This document shows positions 48,646-58,867 of a stretch of DNA of 64,000 nt, piece after piece. Numbering within the stretch: position 1 is the first letter of the stretch; every line of letters starts with the position of its first letter. The translations under genes were made by a program, and so were the position numbers. The notes under the pieces were generated by a model, which searched no databases, had not been told where the DNA came from, and was given only the letters and a program-made list of their open reading frames with translations. The DNA is from Phascolarctos cinereus (Eukaryota; Chordata; Mammalia; Diprotodontia; Phascolarctidae): NCBI RefSeq assembly GCF_002099425.1, contig NW_018344008.1:12110001-12174000 (forward strand), in the 5' to 3' direction.

Positions 48646-48817
48646 AGTGTTTTTCCTACACTAGATTTAGAATATTTAGAAAAATTAATTTTTCTGATTT
48701 CCCCCTTCAGATTTGTGTTAATTTCTTTGCATTTTTCATTTGTAACCTCCATCCTACCCTTAGTGGTACAGTTGTTAAAAATAACAACAGTAATGATAAT
48801 TTTGTCTTATATTGCAG

Positions 48818-49077
48818 CTTTTTACAGATGGGATCACAAATAAACTTATTGGCTGTTACGTGGGCAACGCAATGGAGGATGTGGTCCTGGTGAGAATTTA
48901 TGGCAATAAAACAGAATTGTTAGTTGATCGAGATGAGGAAGTCAAGAGTTTTCGAGTGCTTCAGGCTCATGGCTGTGCACCACAACTGTACTGTACATTC
49001 AATAATGGGCTGTGCTACGAGTTCATACAGGGAGAAGCCTTGGATCCAAAGCATGTTTGTAATCCAGCTATATTCAG
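48818..49077 (+). CDS. ETNK1: ETNK1 coding exon 2 (ethanolamine kinase 1, ATP-binding lobe)
   Basis: 260 bp in phase 0 to phase 2, encoding 86 complete codons plus AG. It runs from LFTDGITNKLIGCYVGN to CNPAIF. The acceptor is TATATTGCAG and the donor is GTATGC at 49078. It codes for the N-lobe of the choline/ethanolamine kinase fold: the D-G-I-T-N-K phosphate-binding loop, the strand VVLVRIYG with its nucleotide-contacting Arg, the helix carrying Glu (DRDEEVKSFRVL), and the hinge region CYEFIQGEALD. The sequence is almost identical to the human protein and free of stops, so it is under constraint. The catalytic H-N-D and I-D-Y-E motifs belong to later exons, which are not in this window. Confidence 0.97.
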
Positions 49078-49163
49078 GTATGCTTTATTGTTAGAGTTAA
49101 ATGACTAAGGAAGTATTTTTCCCAACTAGGTTATTTTTTTAAAATTCAAGATTTTGGTTTCAG

Positions 49164-49223
49164 AAGATTGTCACAAAATTTTTGTCAAGGATAAAGATTG
49201 TCACAAAATTTTTGTCAAGGATA
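49164..49223. repeat. Exact 30-bp tandem duplication
   Basis: A unit beginning AAGATTGTCACAAAA occurs at 49164-49193 and is repeated exactly at 49194-49223, 87 bp past the exon 2 donor. It looks recent because the copies are identical. Confidence 0.92.
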
Positions 49224-49268
49224 TTTCAAAGCATGCTATATACATGTTTCTTTAAAAAATGCTTTTCC

Positions 49269-49408
49269 GGGGCAGGTAGGTGGCACAACAGATAACGAAC
49301 TGGCCCTGGATTCAGGAGGACCTGAGTTCAAATCCGGCCTCAGACACATAACACTTACTAGCTGTGTGACCCTGGGCAAGTCATTTAATCCCATTGCCTA
49401 GCAAAAAA
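49269..49408 (+). repeat. Poly(A)-tailed tRNA-derived SINE (WALLSI/WSINE-like)
   Basis: GGGGCAGGTAGGTGGCACAA head, GAGTTCAAATCCGGCCTCAG middle, GTGTGACCCTGGGCAAGTCA core and poly(A). The 15-bp target duplication AAAAAATGCTTTTCC is exact on both sides (49254-49268 and 49409-49423). Confidence 0.95.
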
Positions 49409-49479
49409 AAAAAATGCTTTTCCTTCCTTGGGTTAATTTAACTTGACCTTTTTTCTTAGCACTTCTTGGCTAAATAGAA

Positions 49480-49990
49480 TTCTTAAATAAATTTTTATCG
49501 ATATATTTATGTATTACATACATTTCTGAAAATATATAACCTTGTTCCCTCCTTCCCCTGAACCTTTTCAATAAATAATAAAAGGAGGAAGAAAAGCAGT
49601 TTAGCAAAACTTAACACAGAAACTTGGGTCTGACAGTATATTCAGTATTCATACCTGTAGGCCCCCAAACCTACCCTTTGCGAAGAAGGGAGGAAGGTGC
49701 ATTTTCTTATTTTTTCTCCTAGACAAACTTGCTCATCACAATTACATAGTGTTCAGTTTCTTTTTGTTTTTTCTTTTTATACTGTTATAGTCACTGTGTA
49801 TGTTATTTTCCTGGTTCTGTTTACTTTGCTGTGCATCAGTCCATCTAAGTCTTCCCATGCCTCTTTGAATTCTTCACTTTCATTATTTCTTATGATACTA
49901 ATATTCCTTTATATCTATTCATGTGTATCACATTTAGTTTATCAGTTGTTCAGTTGATAGGAATCTGCTTTGTTTCCTGTTCCTTGTAAA
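49480..49990 (-). mobile_element. L1 LINE 3' fragment
   Basis: TTTTCCTGGTTCTGTTTACTT, then CATCAGTCCATCTAAGTCTTCC, then TTATTTCTTATGATACTAATATTCC: antisense L1 ORF2 C-terminus and 3' UTR. Confidence 0.65.
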
Positions 49991-50869
49991 CGACAGAAAG
50001 TTAGCTATTATTATTAAGCTGAACCAGTGATTATATACAAGGACTATAATAATGTAAACAAAAGCAACACTAAAAGGTAACTAGACTCAGATTAATTGCA
50101 CTTACCAGTCTTGGTCCCAGAGAACAAATGATGAAATACTTACCTCTTCTCAGTATGGAGGTATGGGGGACTATGGAGTCAGAATTGCTCTGTTTTACTT
50201 AACTTTAAAAAAAAATTATTACAAAGAAGGATTTAGTTCAAAGGGGAAGAAGGGAGAAGAGGAATATATTGGGGAATTACTGGCATAAATTAATCCCAAG
50301 AAGTATCAGTATGTTAAGATCAAAGAAAAAAGATATGTGGATGAATTGTTCTTATTTAAGTAGTTGCTGTCATTGTGATTTTTGTTCTGTTTTTTTTCTT
50401 TTCTTAATATGTTTTCTCATATTTTTTGGTATTTATACTTTTTGTTTCCTAGGCCTAGTACTCTTCCATTACATTCATCCACTATAATTTAGTAAATCAT
50501 TACCTGGGTGTTAGAAGCATGAAATCTTTCTAATTTTTTGCTTTTATGATAACTCTGTCTGCCCAACCCTGGTTCAGCCTATATATTTTATATTTAGTAA
50601 TGAGAAAAGGAAATTCATTCCACAAACATCTATCATGGCCTTTTGTGTGTAAAGCATGATATCATATAAGCACTAATAGACATAAAGTTGAGATAAAAAA
50701 TAGTGGTAGAATCAAAAGCCTTAGTGAAATTCAATATATTACATTTCTTTTTCCTAAGAAAATTTTGTCATTCTTTACCAATTCTATATATAAAAATGTA
50801 TCATACAGTTAACTAGAATATTACTGAAATGTTGTTTGAAAGGCAAATGGTCATATACATACTGGTCTT
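49991..50869. other. Unassigned, part L1-like
   Basis: Some antisense L1 wording at 50380-50500. The rest was not recognised. Confidence 0.35.
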
Positions 50870-51790
50870 ATTCTGGAACCATAAACTTTTAGAGCTGGAA
50901 AGGACCTCAGTGCCATCCAATATAACTTTTGCTCGCAGAGGAATTCCTACTATAATTTACCTGACAAATGGTCATCCAACTTCCACTTAAAGACCTTTGG
51001 TGAGAGTAAAACTACTACCTCCTAAGGCAACTGATTGCACTTTTGGGCAGCTCTAGGTGTTACAAAGTTCCTGACATCAAACCTAAATTTGCCTTTTGCA
51101 CCTTATTTCTATTGCTTCTGTTTCTGCCTTTGGAGCCAGTCATAAGAAGTCTACTTTTTTTTCTTTTTCTTTTTTTTTTTTTGATGAGGCAATTGAGGTT
51201 AAGTGACTTGGCCAGAGTCACGAAGCTAGTGAGTGTTATGTTGTCTGAGGTCAGATTTGAATTCAGATCCTCCTGACTCCAAAGCCAGTGTTCTATCCAC
51301 TGCGCCACCTAGCTGCCCCAACAAATCTACTTCCTTTTTACAGATGACAGCTCTTTACGTACTTAAAGGGAGTTGTCATGTCCCTCTGGGTCTTTTTTTC
51401 TAGAGTAAGAATCCTTATCCAGCAGCTGCTTATTTGACAGGAACTTGAGACCACCATCCTGGTTGCCCTCTTCAGTGCTGTCCAGCAGTGTTCTGAACGT
51501 AGTCTGTTAGCACAGTCATGCCAGCCTAGAAGTTGAGCCTCCCAAAACAGCCTAAGATCATATTAGTTTTTTTTGTTTGCTGTAACACATTCCTGGCTCA
51601 TTGAATTTGGCTGTTCATCACTCCTCTCCACCCTCCACACCCCCAGTGAATAAAATGTCAACCGTGCCTTACCCATCTTGTATTGATGAAGGGTTTTTTT
51701 TAAACATGTGTAAGACTACACATTTGTTTCTATTGAATTTTATCATCTTAGATTCAGCATGTCATGAATTAAAGGAAAAGAGTTATAGAT
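50870..51790 (-). mobile_element. CR1/L3 LINE 3' region, ancient
   Basis: AGAGCTGGAAAGGACCTCAG, then TTTGGGCAGCTCTAGGTGTTAC, then ACCATCCTGGTTGCCCTCTTC, then TAAGATCATATTAG, then TTGTATTGATGAAGGG, then AGTGTAAGACTACACATTTG-like wording: the antisense order of CR1/L3. A SINE splits it. Confidence 0.78.
51152..51318 (-). repeat. Poly(A)-tailed tRNA-derived SINE inside CR1/L3
   Basis: T-rich start, GAGGTTAAGTGACTTGGCC, GATCCTCCTGACTCC and CCACCTAGCTGCCCC. TCTACTT on both sides suggests a target duplication. The CR1/L3 sequence resumes after it. Confidence 0.88.
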
Positions 51791-52460
51791 TAAACAGAAA
51801 TGTAGTATACTTTAATGTATACCACACTTTGCGCTATGATTTAATTCTGTGCTACTTTTGCCCATTCCTTCCATAAATGCTCTAAGAGGGTATCTACCTA
51901 ATGTACTAGGGGACTTTTACTCTGTATCCCTTTATATTGTATGGATTTGAATGCAACATGTTGACTGTGCATTAAACTATGAAACTTTCAGGTATTCACA
52001 ATTAAAACAAAGTAGATTGAAAAGTATGGTTAGAATGAGCAGTGGATTCTAGGAGACTGGGTGACCTAGGTTCTAAACCTTAATTTGCCCCATTGTATGA
52101 ACTTGGACAAATCATTTGGACCTCATTAAGCCCCAGCTTTTGCATCTTGAAAATAAAAGGATAGGACTTAGATATTTTCCCCTTCTAGCTGATTATGAAT
52201 CTGTGCAAGTAGCAGTCATTTCACAAAATTATTCCTGCTAATTTTCTGGAAAGTGGTTTCTTGAATAGGTTGAATGCCTTCTGAAATCACATTTCATAGC
52301 GCAGAGGTAAACTTTGCCACCTTAGTTTTCATGAATTCTGAAATGGTGGAATTTTAATTAAGCAGATGAGTTCCATTAAGGACAAATGCAAGTTAATGCA
52401 TTTTTGCGAACAAAAGCAGCTGCTAAATCTAAGAGATACATGCTCATGGTACCATTTTTT
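51791..52460. other. Unassigned, with a MIR remnant
   Basis: 52035-52195 (GAGCAGTGGATTCTAGG...GAACTTGGACAAATCATTTGG) is a MIR-like SINE. The rest was not recognised. Confidence 0.5.
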
Positions 52461-52771
52461 TCTTTTTCTTTTTTATTAATTAATTTAGTTTTCAATCACT
52501 TCCATAAGCTTTTAAGTTTTTAATTTTTCTCCCCTTCCTTCCCCACCTCCCTCTCCAAGATGATGTGCAATCTGATATAGGCTGTACATATACATTCCTA
52601 TTAAATGTATTTTCACATTAGTCATGTTGTAAGGAAGAATTAGAATCAATAGGAAGAACCACAAGAGAGAGAAAACAAAACAGAAGAAAAAAAGAGAAAT
52701 AGTATGCTTTGATCTGCATCCAAACTCCATAGTTCTTTATCTGGATGTGGATAATATTTTCCATCAGACTT
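52461..52771 (-). mobile_element. Short L1 3' insertion with target duplication
   Basis: L1 3' untranslated region only, close in sequence to the one at 10250-10530 (CTCCAAGATGATGTGCAATC against CCCAAGATGGCGCACAATC). TGGTACCATTTTTT flanks it (52447-52460 and 52772-52785). Confidence 0.85.
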
Positions 52772-52785
52772 TGGTACCATTTTTT

Positions 52786-53389
52786 TTTCCAGCTTATTGG
52801 AGCAACATGTCTAAAAGTGGCAAAACTTTCTATTTCTGCAGTGTCTCAGTTGAGATCAGGTTTTTTTAGGTATGTGACTGTAAGAGGATGGTGGCCTCCA
52901 AACTATCAAAAACCAGGAAACATCCTGCTGAGTCTTTTTAAATTTTCTTTAGAAAACTGTTCGTTGAAGACTCATCATTGAGTTGTATAGGTGCTAAGCA
53001 AAATTGTTGAGCATTATAAAGAAAAAAAAATTTTGTTCAAACTTGTGATACAATGAAATAGCTCCTGATGAAAGCTAGATGAATAACTCTGTCCTGATGT
53101 GGATATGGAACTAATTCTCCTACTGGGTCTAGATTAGGTCATGACACCATATAGGGTAATGACCCATAGTTTAAGAAGCACTGAAGGAGTCATGAGTGGA
53201 AAAAGTTTAAGAAGTTCTGGTCTAGAAGATGCTTCCTTGTGGTCAAGACATTCTCCAAATGCCAGCGCTAAAAAAGGTACATGTTAAAACTAGGTTACCT
53301 AAGTCACCTAGCTCCTAGAATCTACTGCTTATTCTAACCATACTATTCAATCCACTTGTTTTAACTGTGAACACCTAAAAGTTTCATAG
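52786..53389. other. Unassigned intronic sequence
   Basis: A 78-codon open stretch near 52745-52981 does not resemble ETNK1 exon 3 or any protein I know. Nothing else was recognised. Confidence 0.35.
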
Positions 53390-53720
53390 CCTGGCCAAGT
53401 AGCTAGAGTGGTGAGTTAGTACAGACTACTCATTGGAAGGACAAATACTGAAGCTGAAGCTTCAACACTTTGGCCACATAATGGGAAGACAGGACTTATT
53501 GGAAAAGACCCTGATGTTGGGGAAGATTGAAGGCAAAAGGAAAAGAGGATGGCAGGTGATGGGATAGATAGTATCATGGAAGAAATGAACATGAGCTTCG
53601 ATAGACTTTGGGAGATAGTGGAGGAAAGAAGGGTCTGATGTACCTAATGTGTCCATGGGGTAATGAAGGGGTGGGACTACCCTTTGTTCGTGTAACCTAC
53701 CTGAGAATATTTACCTCTAG
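53390..53720 (+). mobile_element. RTE LINE (BovB-like) 3' end
   Basis: CACTTTGGCCACATAATGGG, then TTATTGGAAAAGACCCTGATG, then TTGGGGAAGATTGAAGGC, then the GAACATGAGCTTCGATAGAC block and TGTCCATGGGGTAATGAAGG. This is the conserved RTE/BovB C-terminal coding end and 3' tail. Its last bases share the pattern of the long SINE tails (ATGGGGTCATGAAGAG). Confidence 0.82.
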
Positions 53721-53989
53721 TGAGGCCAGGGCACAAGGGGAATATGAAGTGGGATGTGAAGACTCGCTAGTGAGTTAGGCATACTGACCCTTTTGTACTT
53801 CATATGTGTCCATACTGGGGAAGGCAGTGATTAGCATCTTTGAGCCATAGAAAAGGAGCAGTATGATATTCATGACAGCTTAAAGGCACTCAGGGAACAG
53901 CTAGCCTTGCATTGTATGCATGGACTAATAGGCCCTACGGGAGGCTTGAGGCTTCCCCCTCCCCAGTCAACCTCCACCTTGAGAAACCT

Positions 53990-54495
53990 TTACTTAATCA
54001 TTTCTCCTCAAGCTGTCATTTTATATTTCTCCCTTTTATTGCTAAATTCTTAAGAAAAACTCATTCACTCCCCTTACTAATCTCCTATTCATTTCTCAGT
54101 CCCTTACAATTTGACTCCAGCTTCTCTCCAAAGTTACCAACAGTCTAGTAGTTGCCAAATCCAATGGCCTTTTCTTTTCATCCTTCTTGATCTCTGCAGT
54201 GTTTGGCACTTTACTACCCACTTCTCGTGGATAGTCTGTACTCTGGATTTTCATGCATCTGCTCTTACCTTGGTTCTTTTTTTATCCCTATTACAATTAT
54301 TTCTCAATCCTTTTTGCTGGGTTATCATCTGTGTTTCTTTTCCTTTATATTGAAGTACTGTGGTACTCTATCCTTTGGCCTTCTCTTTCTCTTTCCTTTC
54401 TTCCTTGGTAAGTGCATCCAGCCCAAACTTCAGTCCTGCACCACCAGTTGCCTGCTGGATGTTTCCATAGGCATCTCATTCATCATATCTAAAGA
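53990..54495 (+). mobile_element. L2-like 3' region, part 1
   Basis: C/T-rich 3' untranslated wording (CAATTTGACTCCAGCTTC; GTAGTTGCCAAATCCAATGG), like L2/CR1-group 3' regions. It appears to be cut by the L1 piece at 54500-54800 and to resume after it. Confidence 0.45.
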
Positions 54496-54499
54496 ACAC

Positions 54500-54800
54500 T
54501 CATTGTATTTTTAAAATTTAATTTTATTTCATTTTCAGCTATGAATTCTCTTTCTTCTGCTTCCCCCATTCCCCATTGAGAAAGCAAGGAAAAAAGCTAA
54601 ACCTGTTAACACACACACACACACACACACACGTTTATATGTGTGTATACAGATATATAGATATGTGTCCCACCCACCCCCCTTTTTAAAAAAAAAACCT
54701 CATTTACATTCTGAGCCCATCAACTCTATATTGGGAGGTGGGAAACATATTTCATCATGAATCCTCTGGAATTGTTTGATTATTGTGTTGAACAGTCTTT
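54500..54800 (-). mobile_element. L1 3' fragment with (CA)n
   Basis: TTCTCTTTCTTCTGCTTCCCCC, then a (CA)n tract at 54608-54632, then TTCATCATGAATCCTCTGGAATTG: an antisense L1 3' UTR. Confidence 0.6.
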
Positions 54801-55370
54801 CAAGTCCCATCAAGAAGACTTTCCCAAGTTTTTCAAAATTGCCTGACATTACCAGTTATCTCTGTCTTACAACATCTCCCTGCCGCTTTTACTCATCCTT
54901 CCACTATACTCAGGTTTGTAATCTTGAAGTAATTGTTTCCCAATTTTCCCTTGCCGCACATATTGTCAGTTTCCAAGTTTTATTTGTTGTACTTTGATGA
55001 CAGCTCTCATATGCGTTCCCTTTTTTCATATGACCACCACTCTTCTGTGACTCATTATTTGTTACCTGGACCATTGCAGTAGTTTTCTAATTGGTTTCTC
55101 TGCCCTCCAGTCTCTCTGCTGTAATCTGTCCTCCATTCAGCTGCCAAATTGATATTCTTAAAGTACAGTCAAACCACGTCAGTCCCCTACATAAGAAGCT
55201 TCAGTAGCTCTTTGTTGCCTACAAACACCCTTCAGACAAATGCCAATTTTCTGTTCTCTCTGCACTCTCTCCACCTCTCATTTTTTCTGCCTTTGCATAA
55301 GCGTCCTGCCAATATTTGGAAGGCACTTCTGCCTTAACTCTAATGGATCTTTTGGAATAGTATTTCTTAT
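54801..55370 (+). mobile_element. L2-like 3' region, part 2
   Basis: TTCAGCTGCCAAATTGATATTC, then CAAACCACGTCAGTCCCC, then TTGCATAAGCGTCC, parallel to the L2 at 28800-29000. Confidence 0.6.
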
Positions 55371-55374
55371 GCTC

Positions 55375-56955
55375 TTTTTTTTTCAACTATTAGACCTTTA
55401 GTTTTTCTCCCCCACAAAAAAGCAGGGGTGTGGGCAGAGAAATGACCTTGTAACAAATATGCATAGTCTAGCCAAACAAATGTCTATATTGGCCATGTCC
55501 AAAAGTTTGTCTCATTTTGCCTATTAGTCCATTACCTCATTGCCTGGTGGTGGTTACTATTCTTCACTGTGTGTCCTCTGTAATTATGGTTGATTTTTGT
55601 GTTACCAGAGTTCCTTAAGTCTATCAAAATGAATCATTTTTATAAGATTGTTATTATAAAGTTTTTTCTCCATGTTCTACTGACTTAACTGTGTATCAGT
55701 TCATACAAGTCTGAGTTCTTTGAAAAAAGCCTTTTTCATTATTTCTTACAGCATAATAATATTATGTAACACTCATATGCCATATTTAGGTGTTCCCCAA
55801 ATTGATAGACACTTCCTTAGTTTGCAGTTTTTGTTTTTACAAAAAGAACTGTCTTAAAATTTTTTGTACACAAAAGACTTTCCTTTCTTAGATCTCTTTG
55901 GGATATAGGCTTAGTATTTCCATACTGATCCCCAAGGAGTATTCACTGGGAAATAGTCACAAATTGCTTTCTAGAAAAGTTGGATCAGTTCACAGTTCCA
56001 CCAATAGTGAGTCAGTGTGCATCTTTTCCCGTGACCTTCCAACATTTGTCTTTTTCCCTATTTATCATCTTTGCCAATCTGTTGAATTTGAGGTAGCACC
56101 TCAGAGTTATTTTAATTTACACTTCTCTAATAGTTAGTGATTTGGAACTGGTTTTTTTTTTCCCCATATAGCTTATGGCTAGCTTGGATTTCTTCCCGTG
56201 AGAACTACTTGTTCATATTCTTTGATTATTTATCAGTTGGGGAATGACTTATTATAAATTTGAATTAGTTGCTTATATATCTTGGAAATGAGATCTTTAT
56301 CAGAGAAACTTGCTGTAAAGATTTTTTTCCCAGTTTCTGTTCTTACCTTAATTGCGTTGGATTTGTTTGTTTAAAAATGTTGCTTAAATTTTGTATGATT
56401 AAAATTATTCATTTATCTTTTATGATACTTTTCCTTGTTTGGTCATGAATTCTTCCCCTTTACACAGATTTGAAAAAAAAATTTATAATTTGTTTATGAT
56501 GTGACCTTTTGTGTCTAGATCATGTTTTCATTTGGTGCTTGTCTTGGTATATGGTATGAGGTGATGGTCTAAACCTTTTTTTCTACCAAATTCTTGTCCA
56601 GTTTTATTAGCAGTTTTGTCAAATAAGTGAGTCCTTATCCTAGTAACTGGGATGTTTAGATTTATTGAACACTATGCTATTGTGTATATTAGCTTTTGTA
56701 TGGTGTATGCCTGATCTCTTCCACTGATTGCTCTATTTTTAGTCAGTACCAAATCATTGTAATGATTGCCATTTTGTAATATAACTTAGGATCAGGTATT
56801 AACCTCTTTCCCTCTTCCTCTTTTATTTCTGCTTTTTAAAAATTATAAATCTTGAGATTCTTAACCTTTTGTTCTTCCATATGAAATTTATTTTTTTTTC
56901 TAGGTCTGTAAAATACTCCTTTGGTACTTTGATTGATGTAAGTTATTTTAGGTAG
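55375..56955 (-). mobile_element. L1 LINE fragment
   Basis: Antisense L1 3' region and ORF2 C-terminal half: CAAATTGCTTTCTAGAAAAGTTGG, then ACCTCAGAGTTATTTTAATT, then TTGGTGCTTGTCTTGGTATA, in the same order as 24115-26190. Confidence 0.75.
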
Positions 56956-57439
56956 TATTGTCATTTGGGGAAAAATGAACCACACAAATAAGAGATGGGA
57001 AGGAGGTATGGCTTTATAACCTTTGATGGTCTGCAAGTGCCATAAAAGAATCAAGAATGTCATGTAGAAGCCAGAAACAATCAGTTTGATCCTAGACTAC
57101 ATTAAAGGACATAATATTGTCCAAGACTAAGGGAGATAATCATTTCACTGTACTCTGTCCTAGAAGAAACAAATCTAGAGTAGTCTAGTTTTTTGCTCAG
57201 CATTTTAGGAATAATATTGATAAGGATATTGGTAAGTATTCCAGAGAGGGGAACTTAGGATCATGATAGGACTATTAAGCAGTTTAGTGAAGTTTACTTG
57301 TCTAATGTATTCCAAAATTTACCTTTTTTATTTTTGTATTTGTGGTCATGAGAAGGTTTTAGGCTTTCAGATGAAAATAGTAAAAAGTTATAATATGGCC
57401 ATACTGCCTGTAATATATAGAAATAGCCTGGGTTCCAGT
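56956..57439. other. Unassigned intronic sequence
   Basis: Nothing recognised with confidence. Confidence 0.4.
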
Positions 57440-57850
57440 ACTTACACATCAAGCAGAGAATTCTTGAATTGATGCAGAGTGAAGTAAGCAGAAAGAACTG
57501 GGAGTACAGTTTATATAAGGTCAACTTTGTATATAAAAACTACTTTGAAAGACTTTAAGAGTTCTGACCAGCCATTTCTCCAGTGAATTTGTGATGAAGC
57601 ATTTTATTTCCTGACAGAAAGGTGCATAAAGAGACATTTTTGGACGCGGCCGTTGTGTGGATTCATTTTGCTTAACTGTGCTTATTCTTGCATTATATTG
57701 GAGGATGGGGTTGAGGGTTTGAGAACAGGTTAGGAATAGTGATACCAAAAAAAAAAAAAAAGAAAAAAACCAAACCCAAAAGATAATTGAAACACTTTTT
57801 TTAAATGCCCAGAAGAGAACTGAAGGAAATTCAGAAGGTTGGACAGTTTT
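57440..57850 (+). mobile_element. L1 3' fragment
   Basis: ATTGATGCAGAGTGAAGTAAGC, then GAACTGGGAGTACAGTTTATA, then CCCAGAAGAGAACTGAAGG. It matches the 3' part of the 21030-23960 element. Confidence 0.65.
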
Positions 57851-58204
57851 GAAAATAAATTGTGGGATTTATTATCTCTTTTTTTTAAGCAGGTGTATGA
57901 AATGGAGATTGATGGTTTTATGTATAAACTTCTTTTTGTGTTCTGTATAAATGGAAATGCTCTAGGTAATAGAAATGAAAGGTGCATAGAAACCATTTAC
58001 TTCCCTCTTTGTATTGAATCGTTTTGCGTGGTAATTTTTAATGTAGATAAGATTTGTTTTTTAAGGTACACTTGTCACCATCTTCATGAGGTAAATGTTT
58101 TCTTTTGAGCTGTTAGAAAATTTCCTACATAAACGTTTGACTGACTTAAGCTATGATCTCCCAAGAAACAGTTATTTTGGATAGGCTACCCTGGTATGGG
58201 CTAG

Positions 58205-58315
58205 TTCTTCACTGAGCTGCTTGAGGAGCAAGGATTCATTATCTTTGTCCACAGCACTCTGCACAGTACATAGCACATAGTAAGGGTTAATAAAAGCTTA
58301 TTGGCTTATTGATAG
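58205..58315 (+). mobile_element. L2 LINE 3' end
   Basis: GAGCTGCTTGAGGAGCAAGG, then CAGTACATAGCACATAGTAAG, then TTAATAAAAGCTTATTGGC. Confidence 0.75.
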
Positions 58316-58720
58316 CAGCTTCTGGCCTCAAACCAATCCAAGTACAATATATTTGTCAGTGCAGAAAGGAGTACTGAGATTTCAGGTAGCCTATTTATCC
58401 ATAGTTGCAGGTCATTTGTGACCATAGTTAAGAATATAGTTTTAAAATCAGAATATTTTAATTATTTTTTAAAATTCTAGCTTTGATTGTAGTAGACCTA
58501 ATGCTTATGATTAATTTTGATAGTAAAATGAAATTCTTAGAATAAATTAGTGCAACAAAGTCATGGCATAATCTTATACAACTTTGAAGATGTTTTAAAA
58601 AAATTTTCCTGGCAACCCACCACTGCTTTCTTTTAAAGCTTGAATGTTACTAGAAATTCAGGTTGAAGTTTAATTAAAAATCAGAGAAGCTGTTTTTAGA
58701 TTAATTTGAGAGGTCTTCAA
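58316..58720. other. Unassigned intronic sequence
   Basis: AT-rich, no repeat recognised. Confidence 0.4.
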
Positions 58721-58866
58721 TTTTTTTTTAATGCAGTTGGGGTTAAGTGACTTGCCCAGGGTCACACAGCTAGTGAGTGTCAAGTGTTTGGTCTGAGGTG
58801 GGATTCGAACTCAGGTCCTCCTGACCTCAGGGCCAGTGCTCTATCCACAGCATCACCTAGCTGCCC
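58721..58866 (-). repeat. Poly(A)-tailed tRNA-derived SINE at the pseudogene tail
   Basis: T run, GGGGTTAAGTGACTTGCCC, CAGGGTCACACAGCTAGTG, GATTCGAACTCAGGTCCTCC and CACCTAGCTGCCCC. It abuts the poly(A) tail of the YWHAZ pseudogene, so it probably inserted into that tail. Confidence 0.9.
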
Positions 58867-58867
58867 C

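Larger units (their letters stand above)
31388..48817 (+). other. ETNK1: ETNK1 intron 1
   Basis: GTAACG donor and TTGTCTTATATTGCAG acceptor, phase 0, 17,430 bp. It is filled mainly with repeats listed separately. No other exon-like or RNA gene was recognised in it. Confidence 0.9.

Noticed and set aside
52745-52981. Possible ETNK1 exon 3 or cassette exon
   Set aside because: An AG precedes it and a frame is open, but the residues do not match the expected LIARQLAKIHAIH... sequence and no family was recognised.
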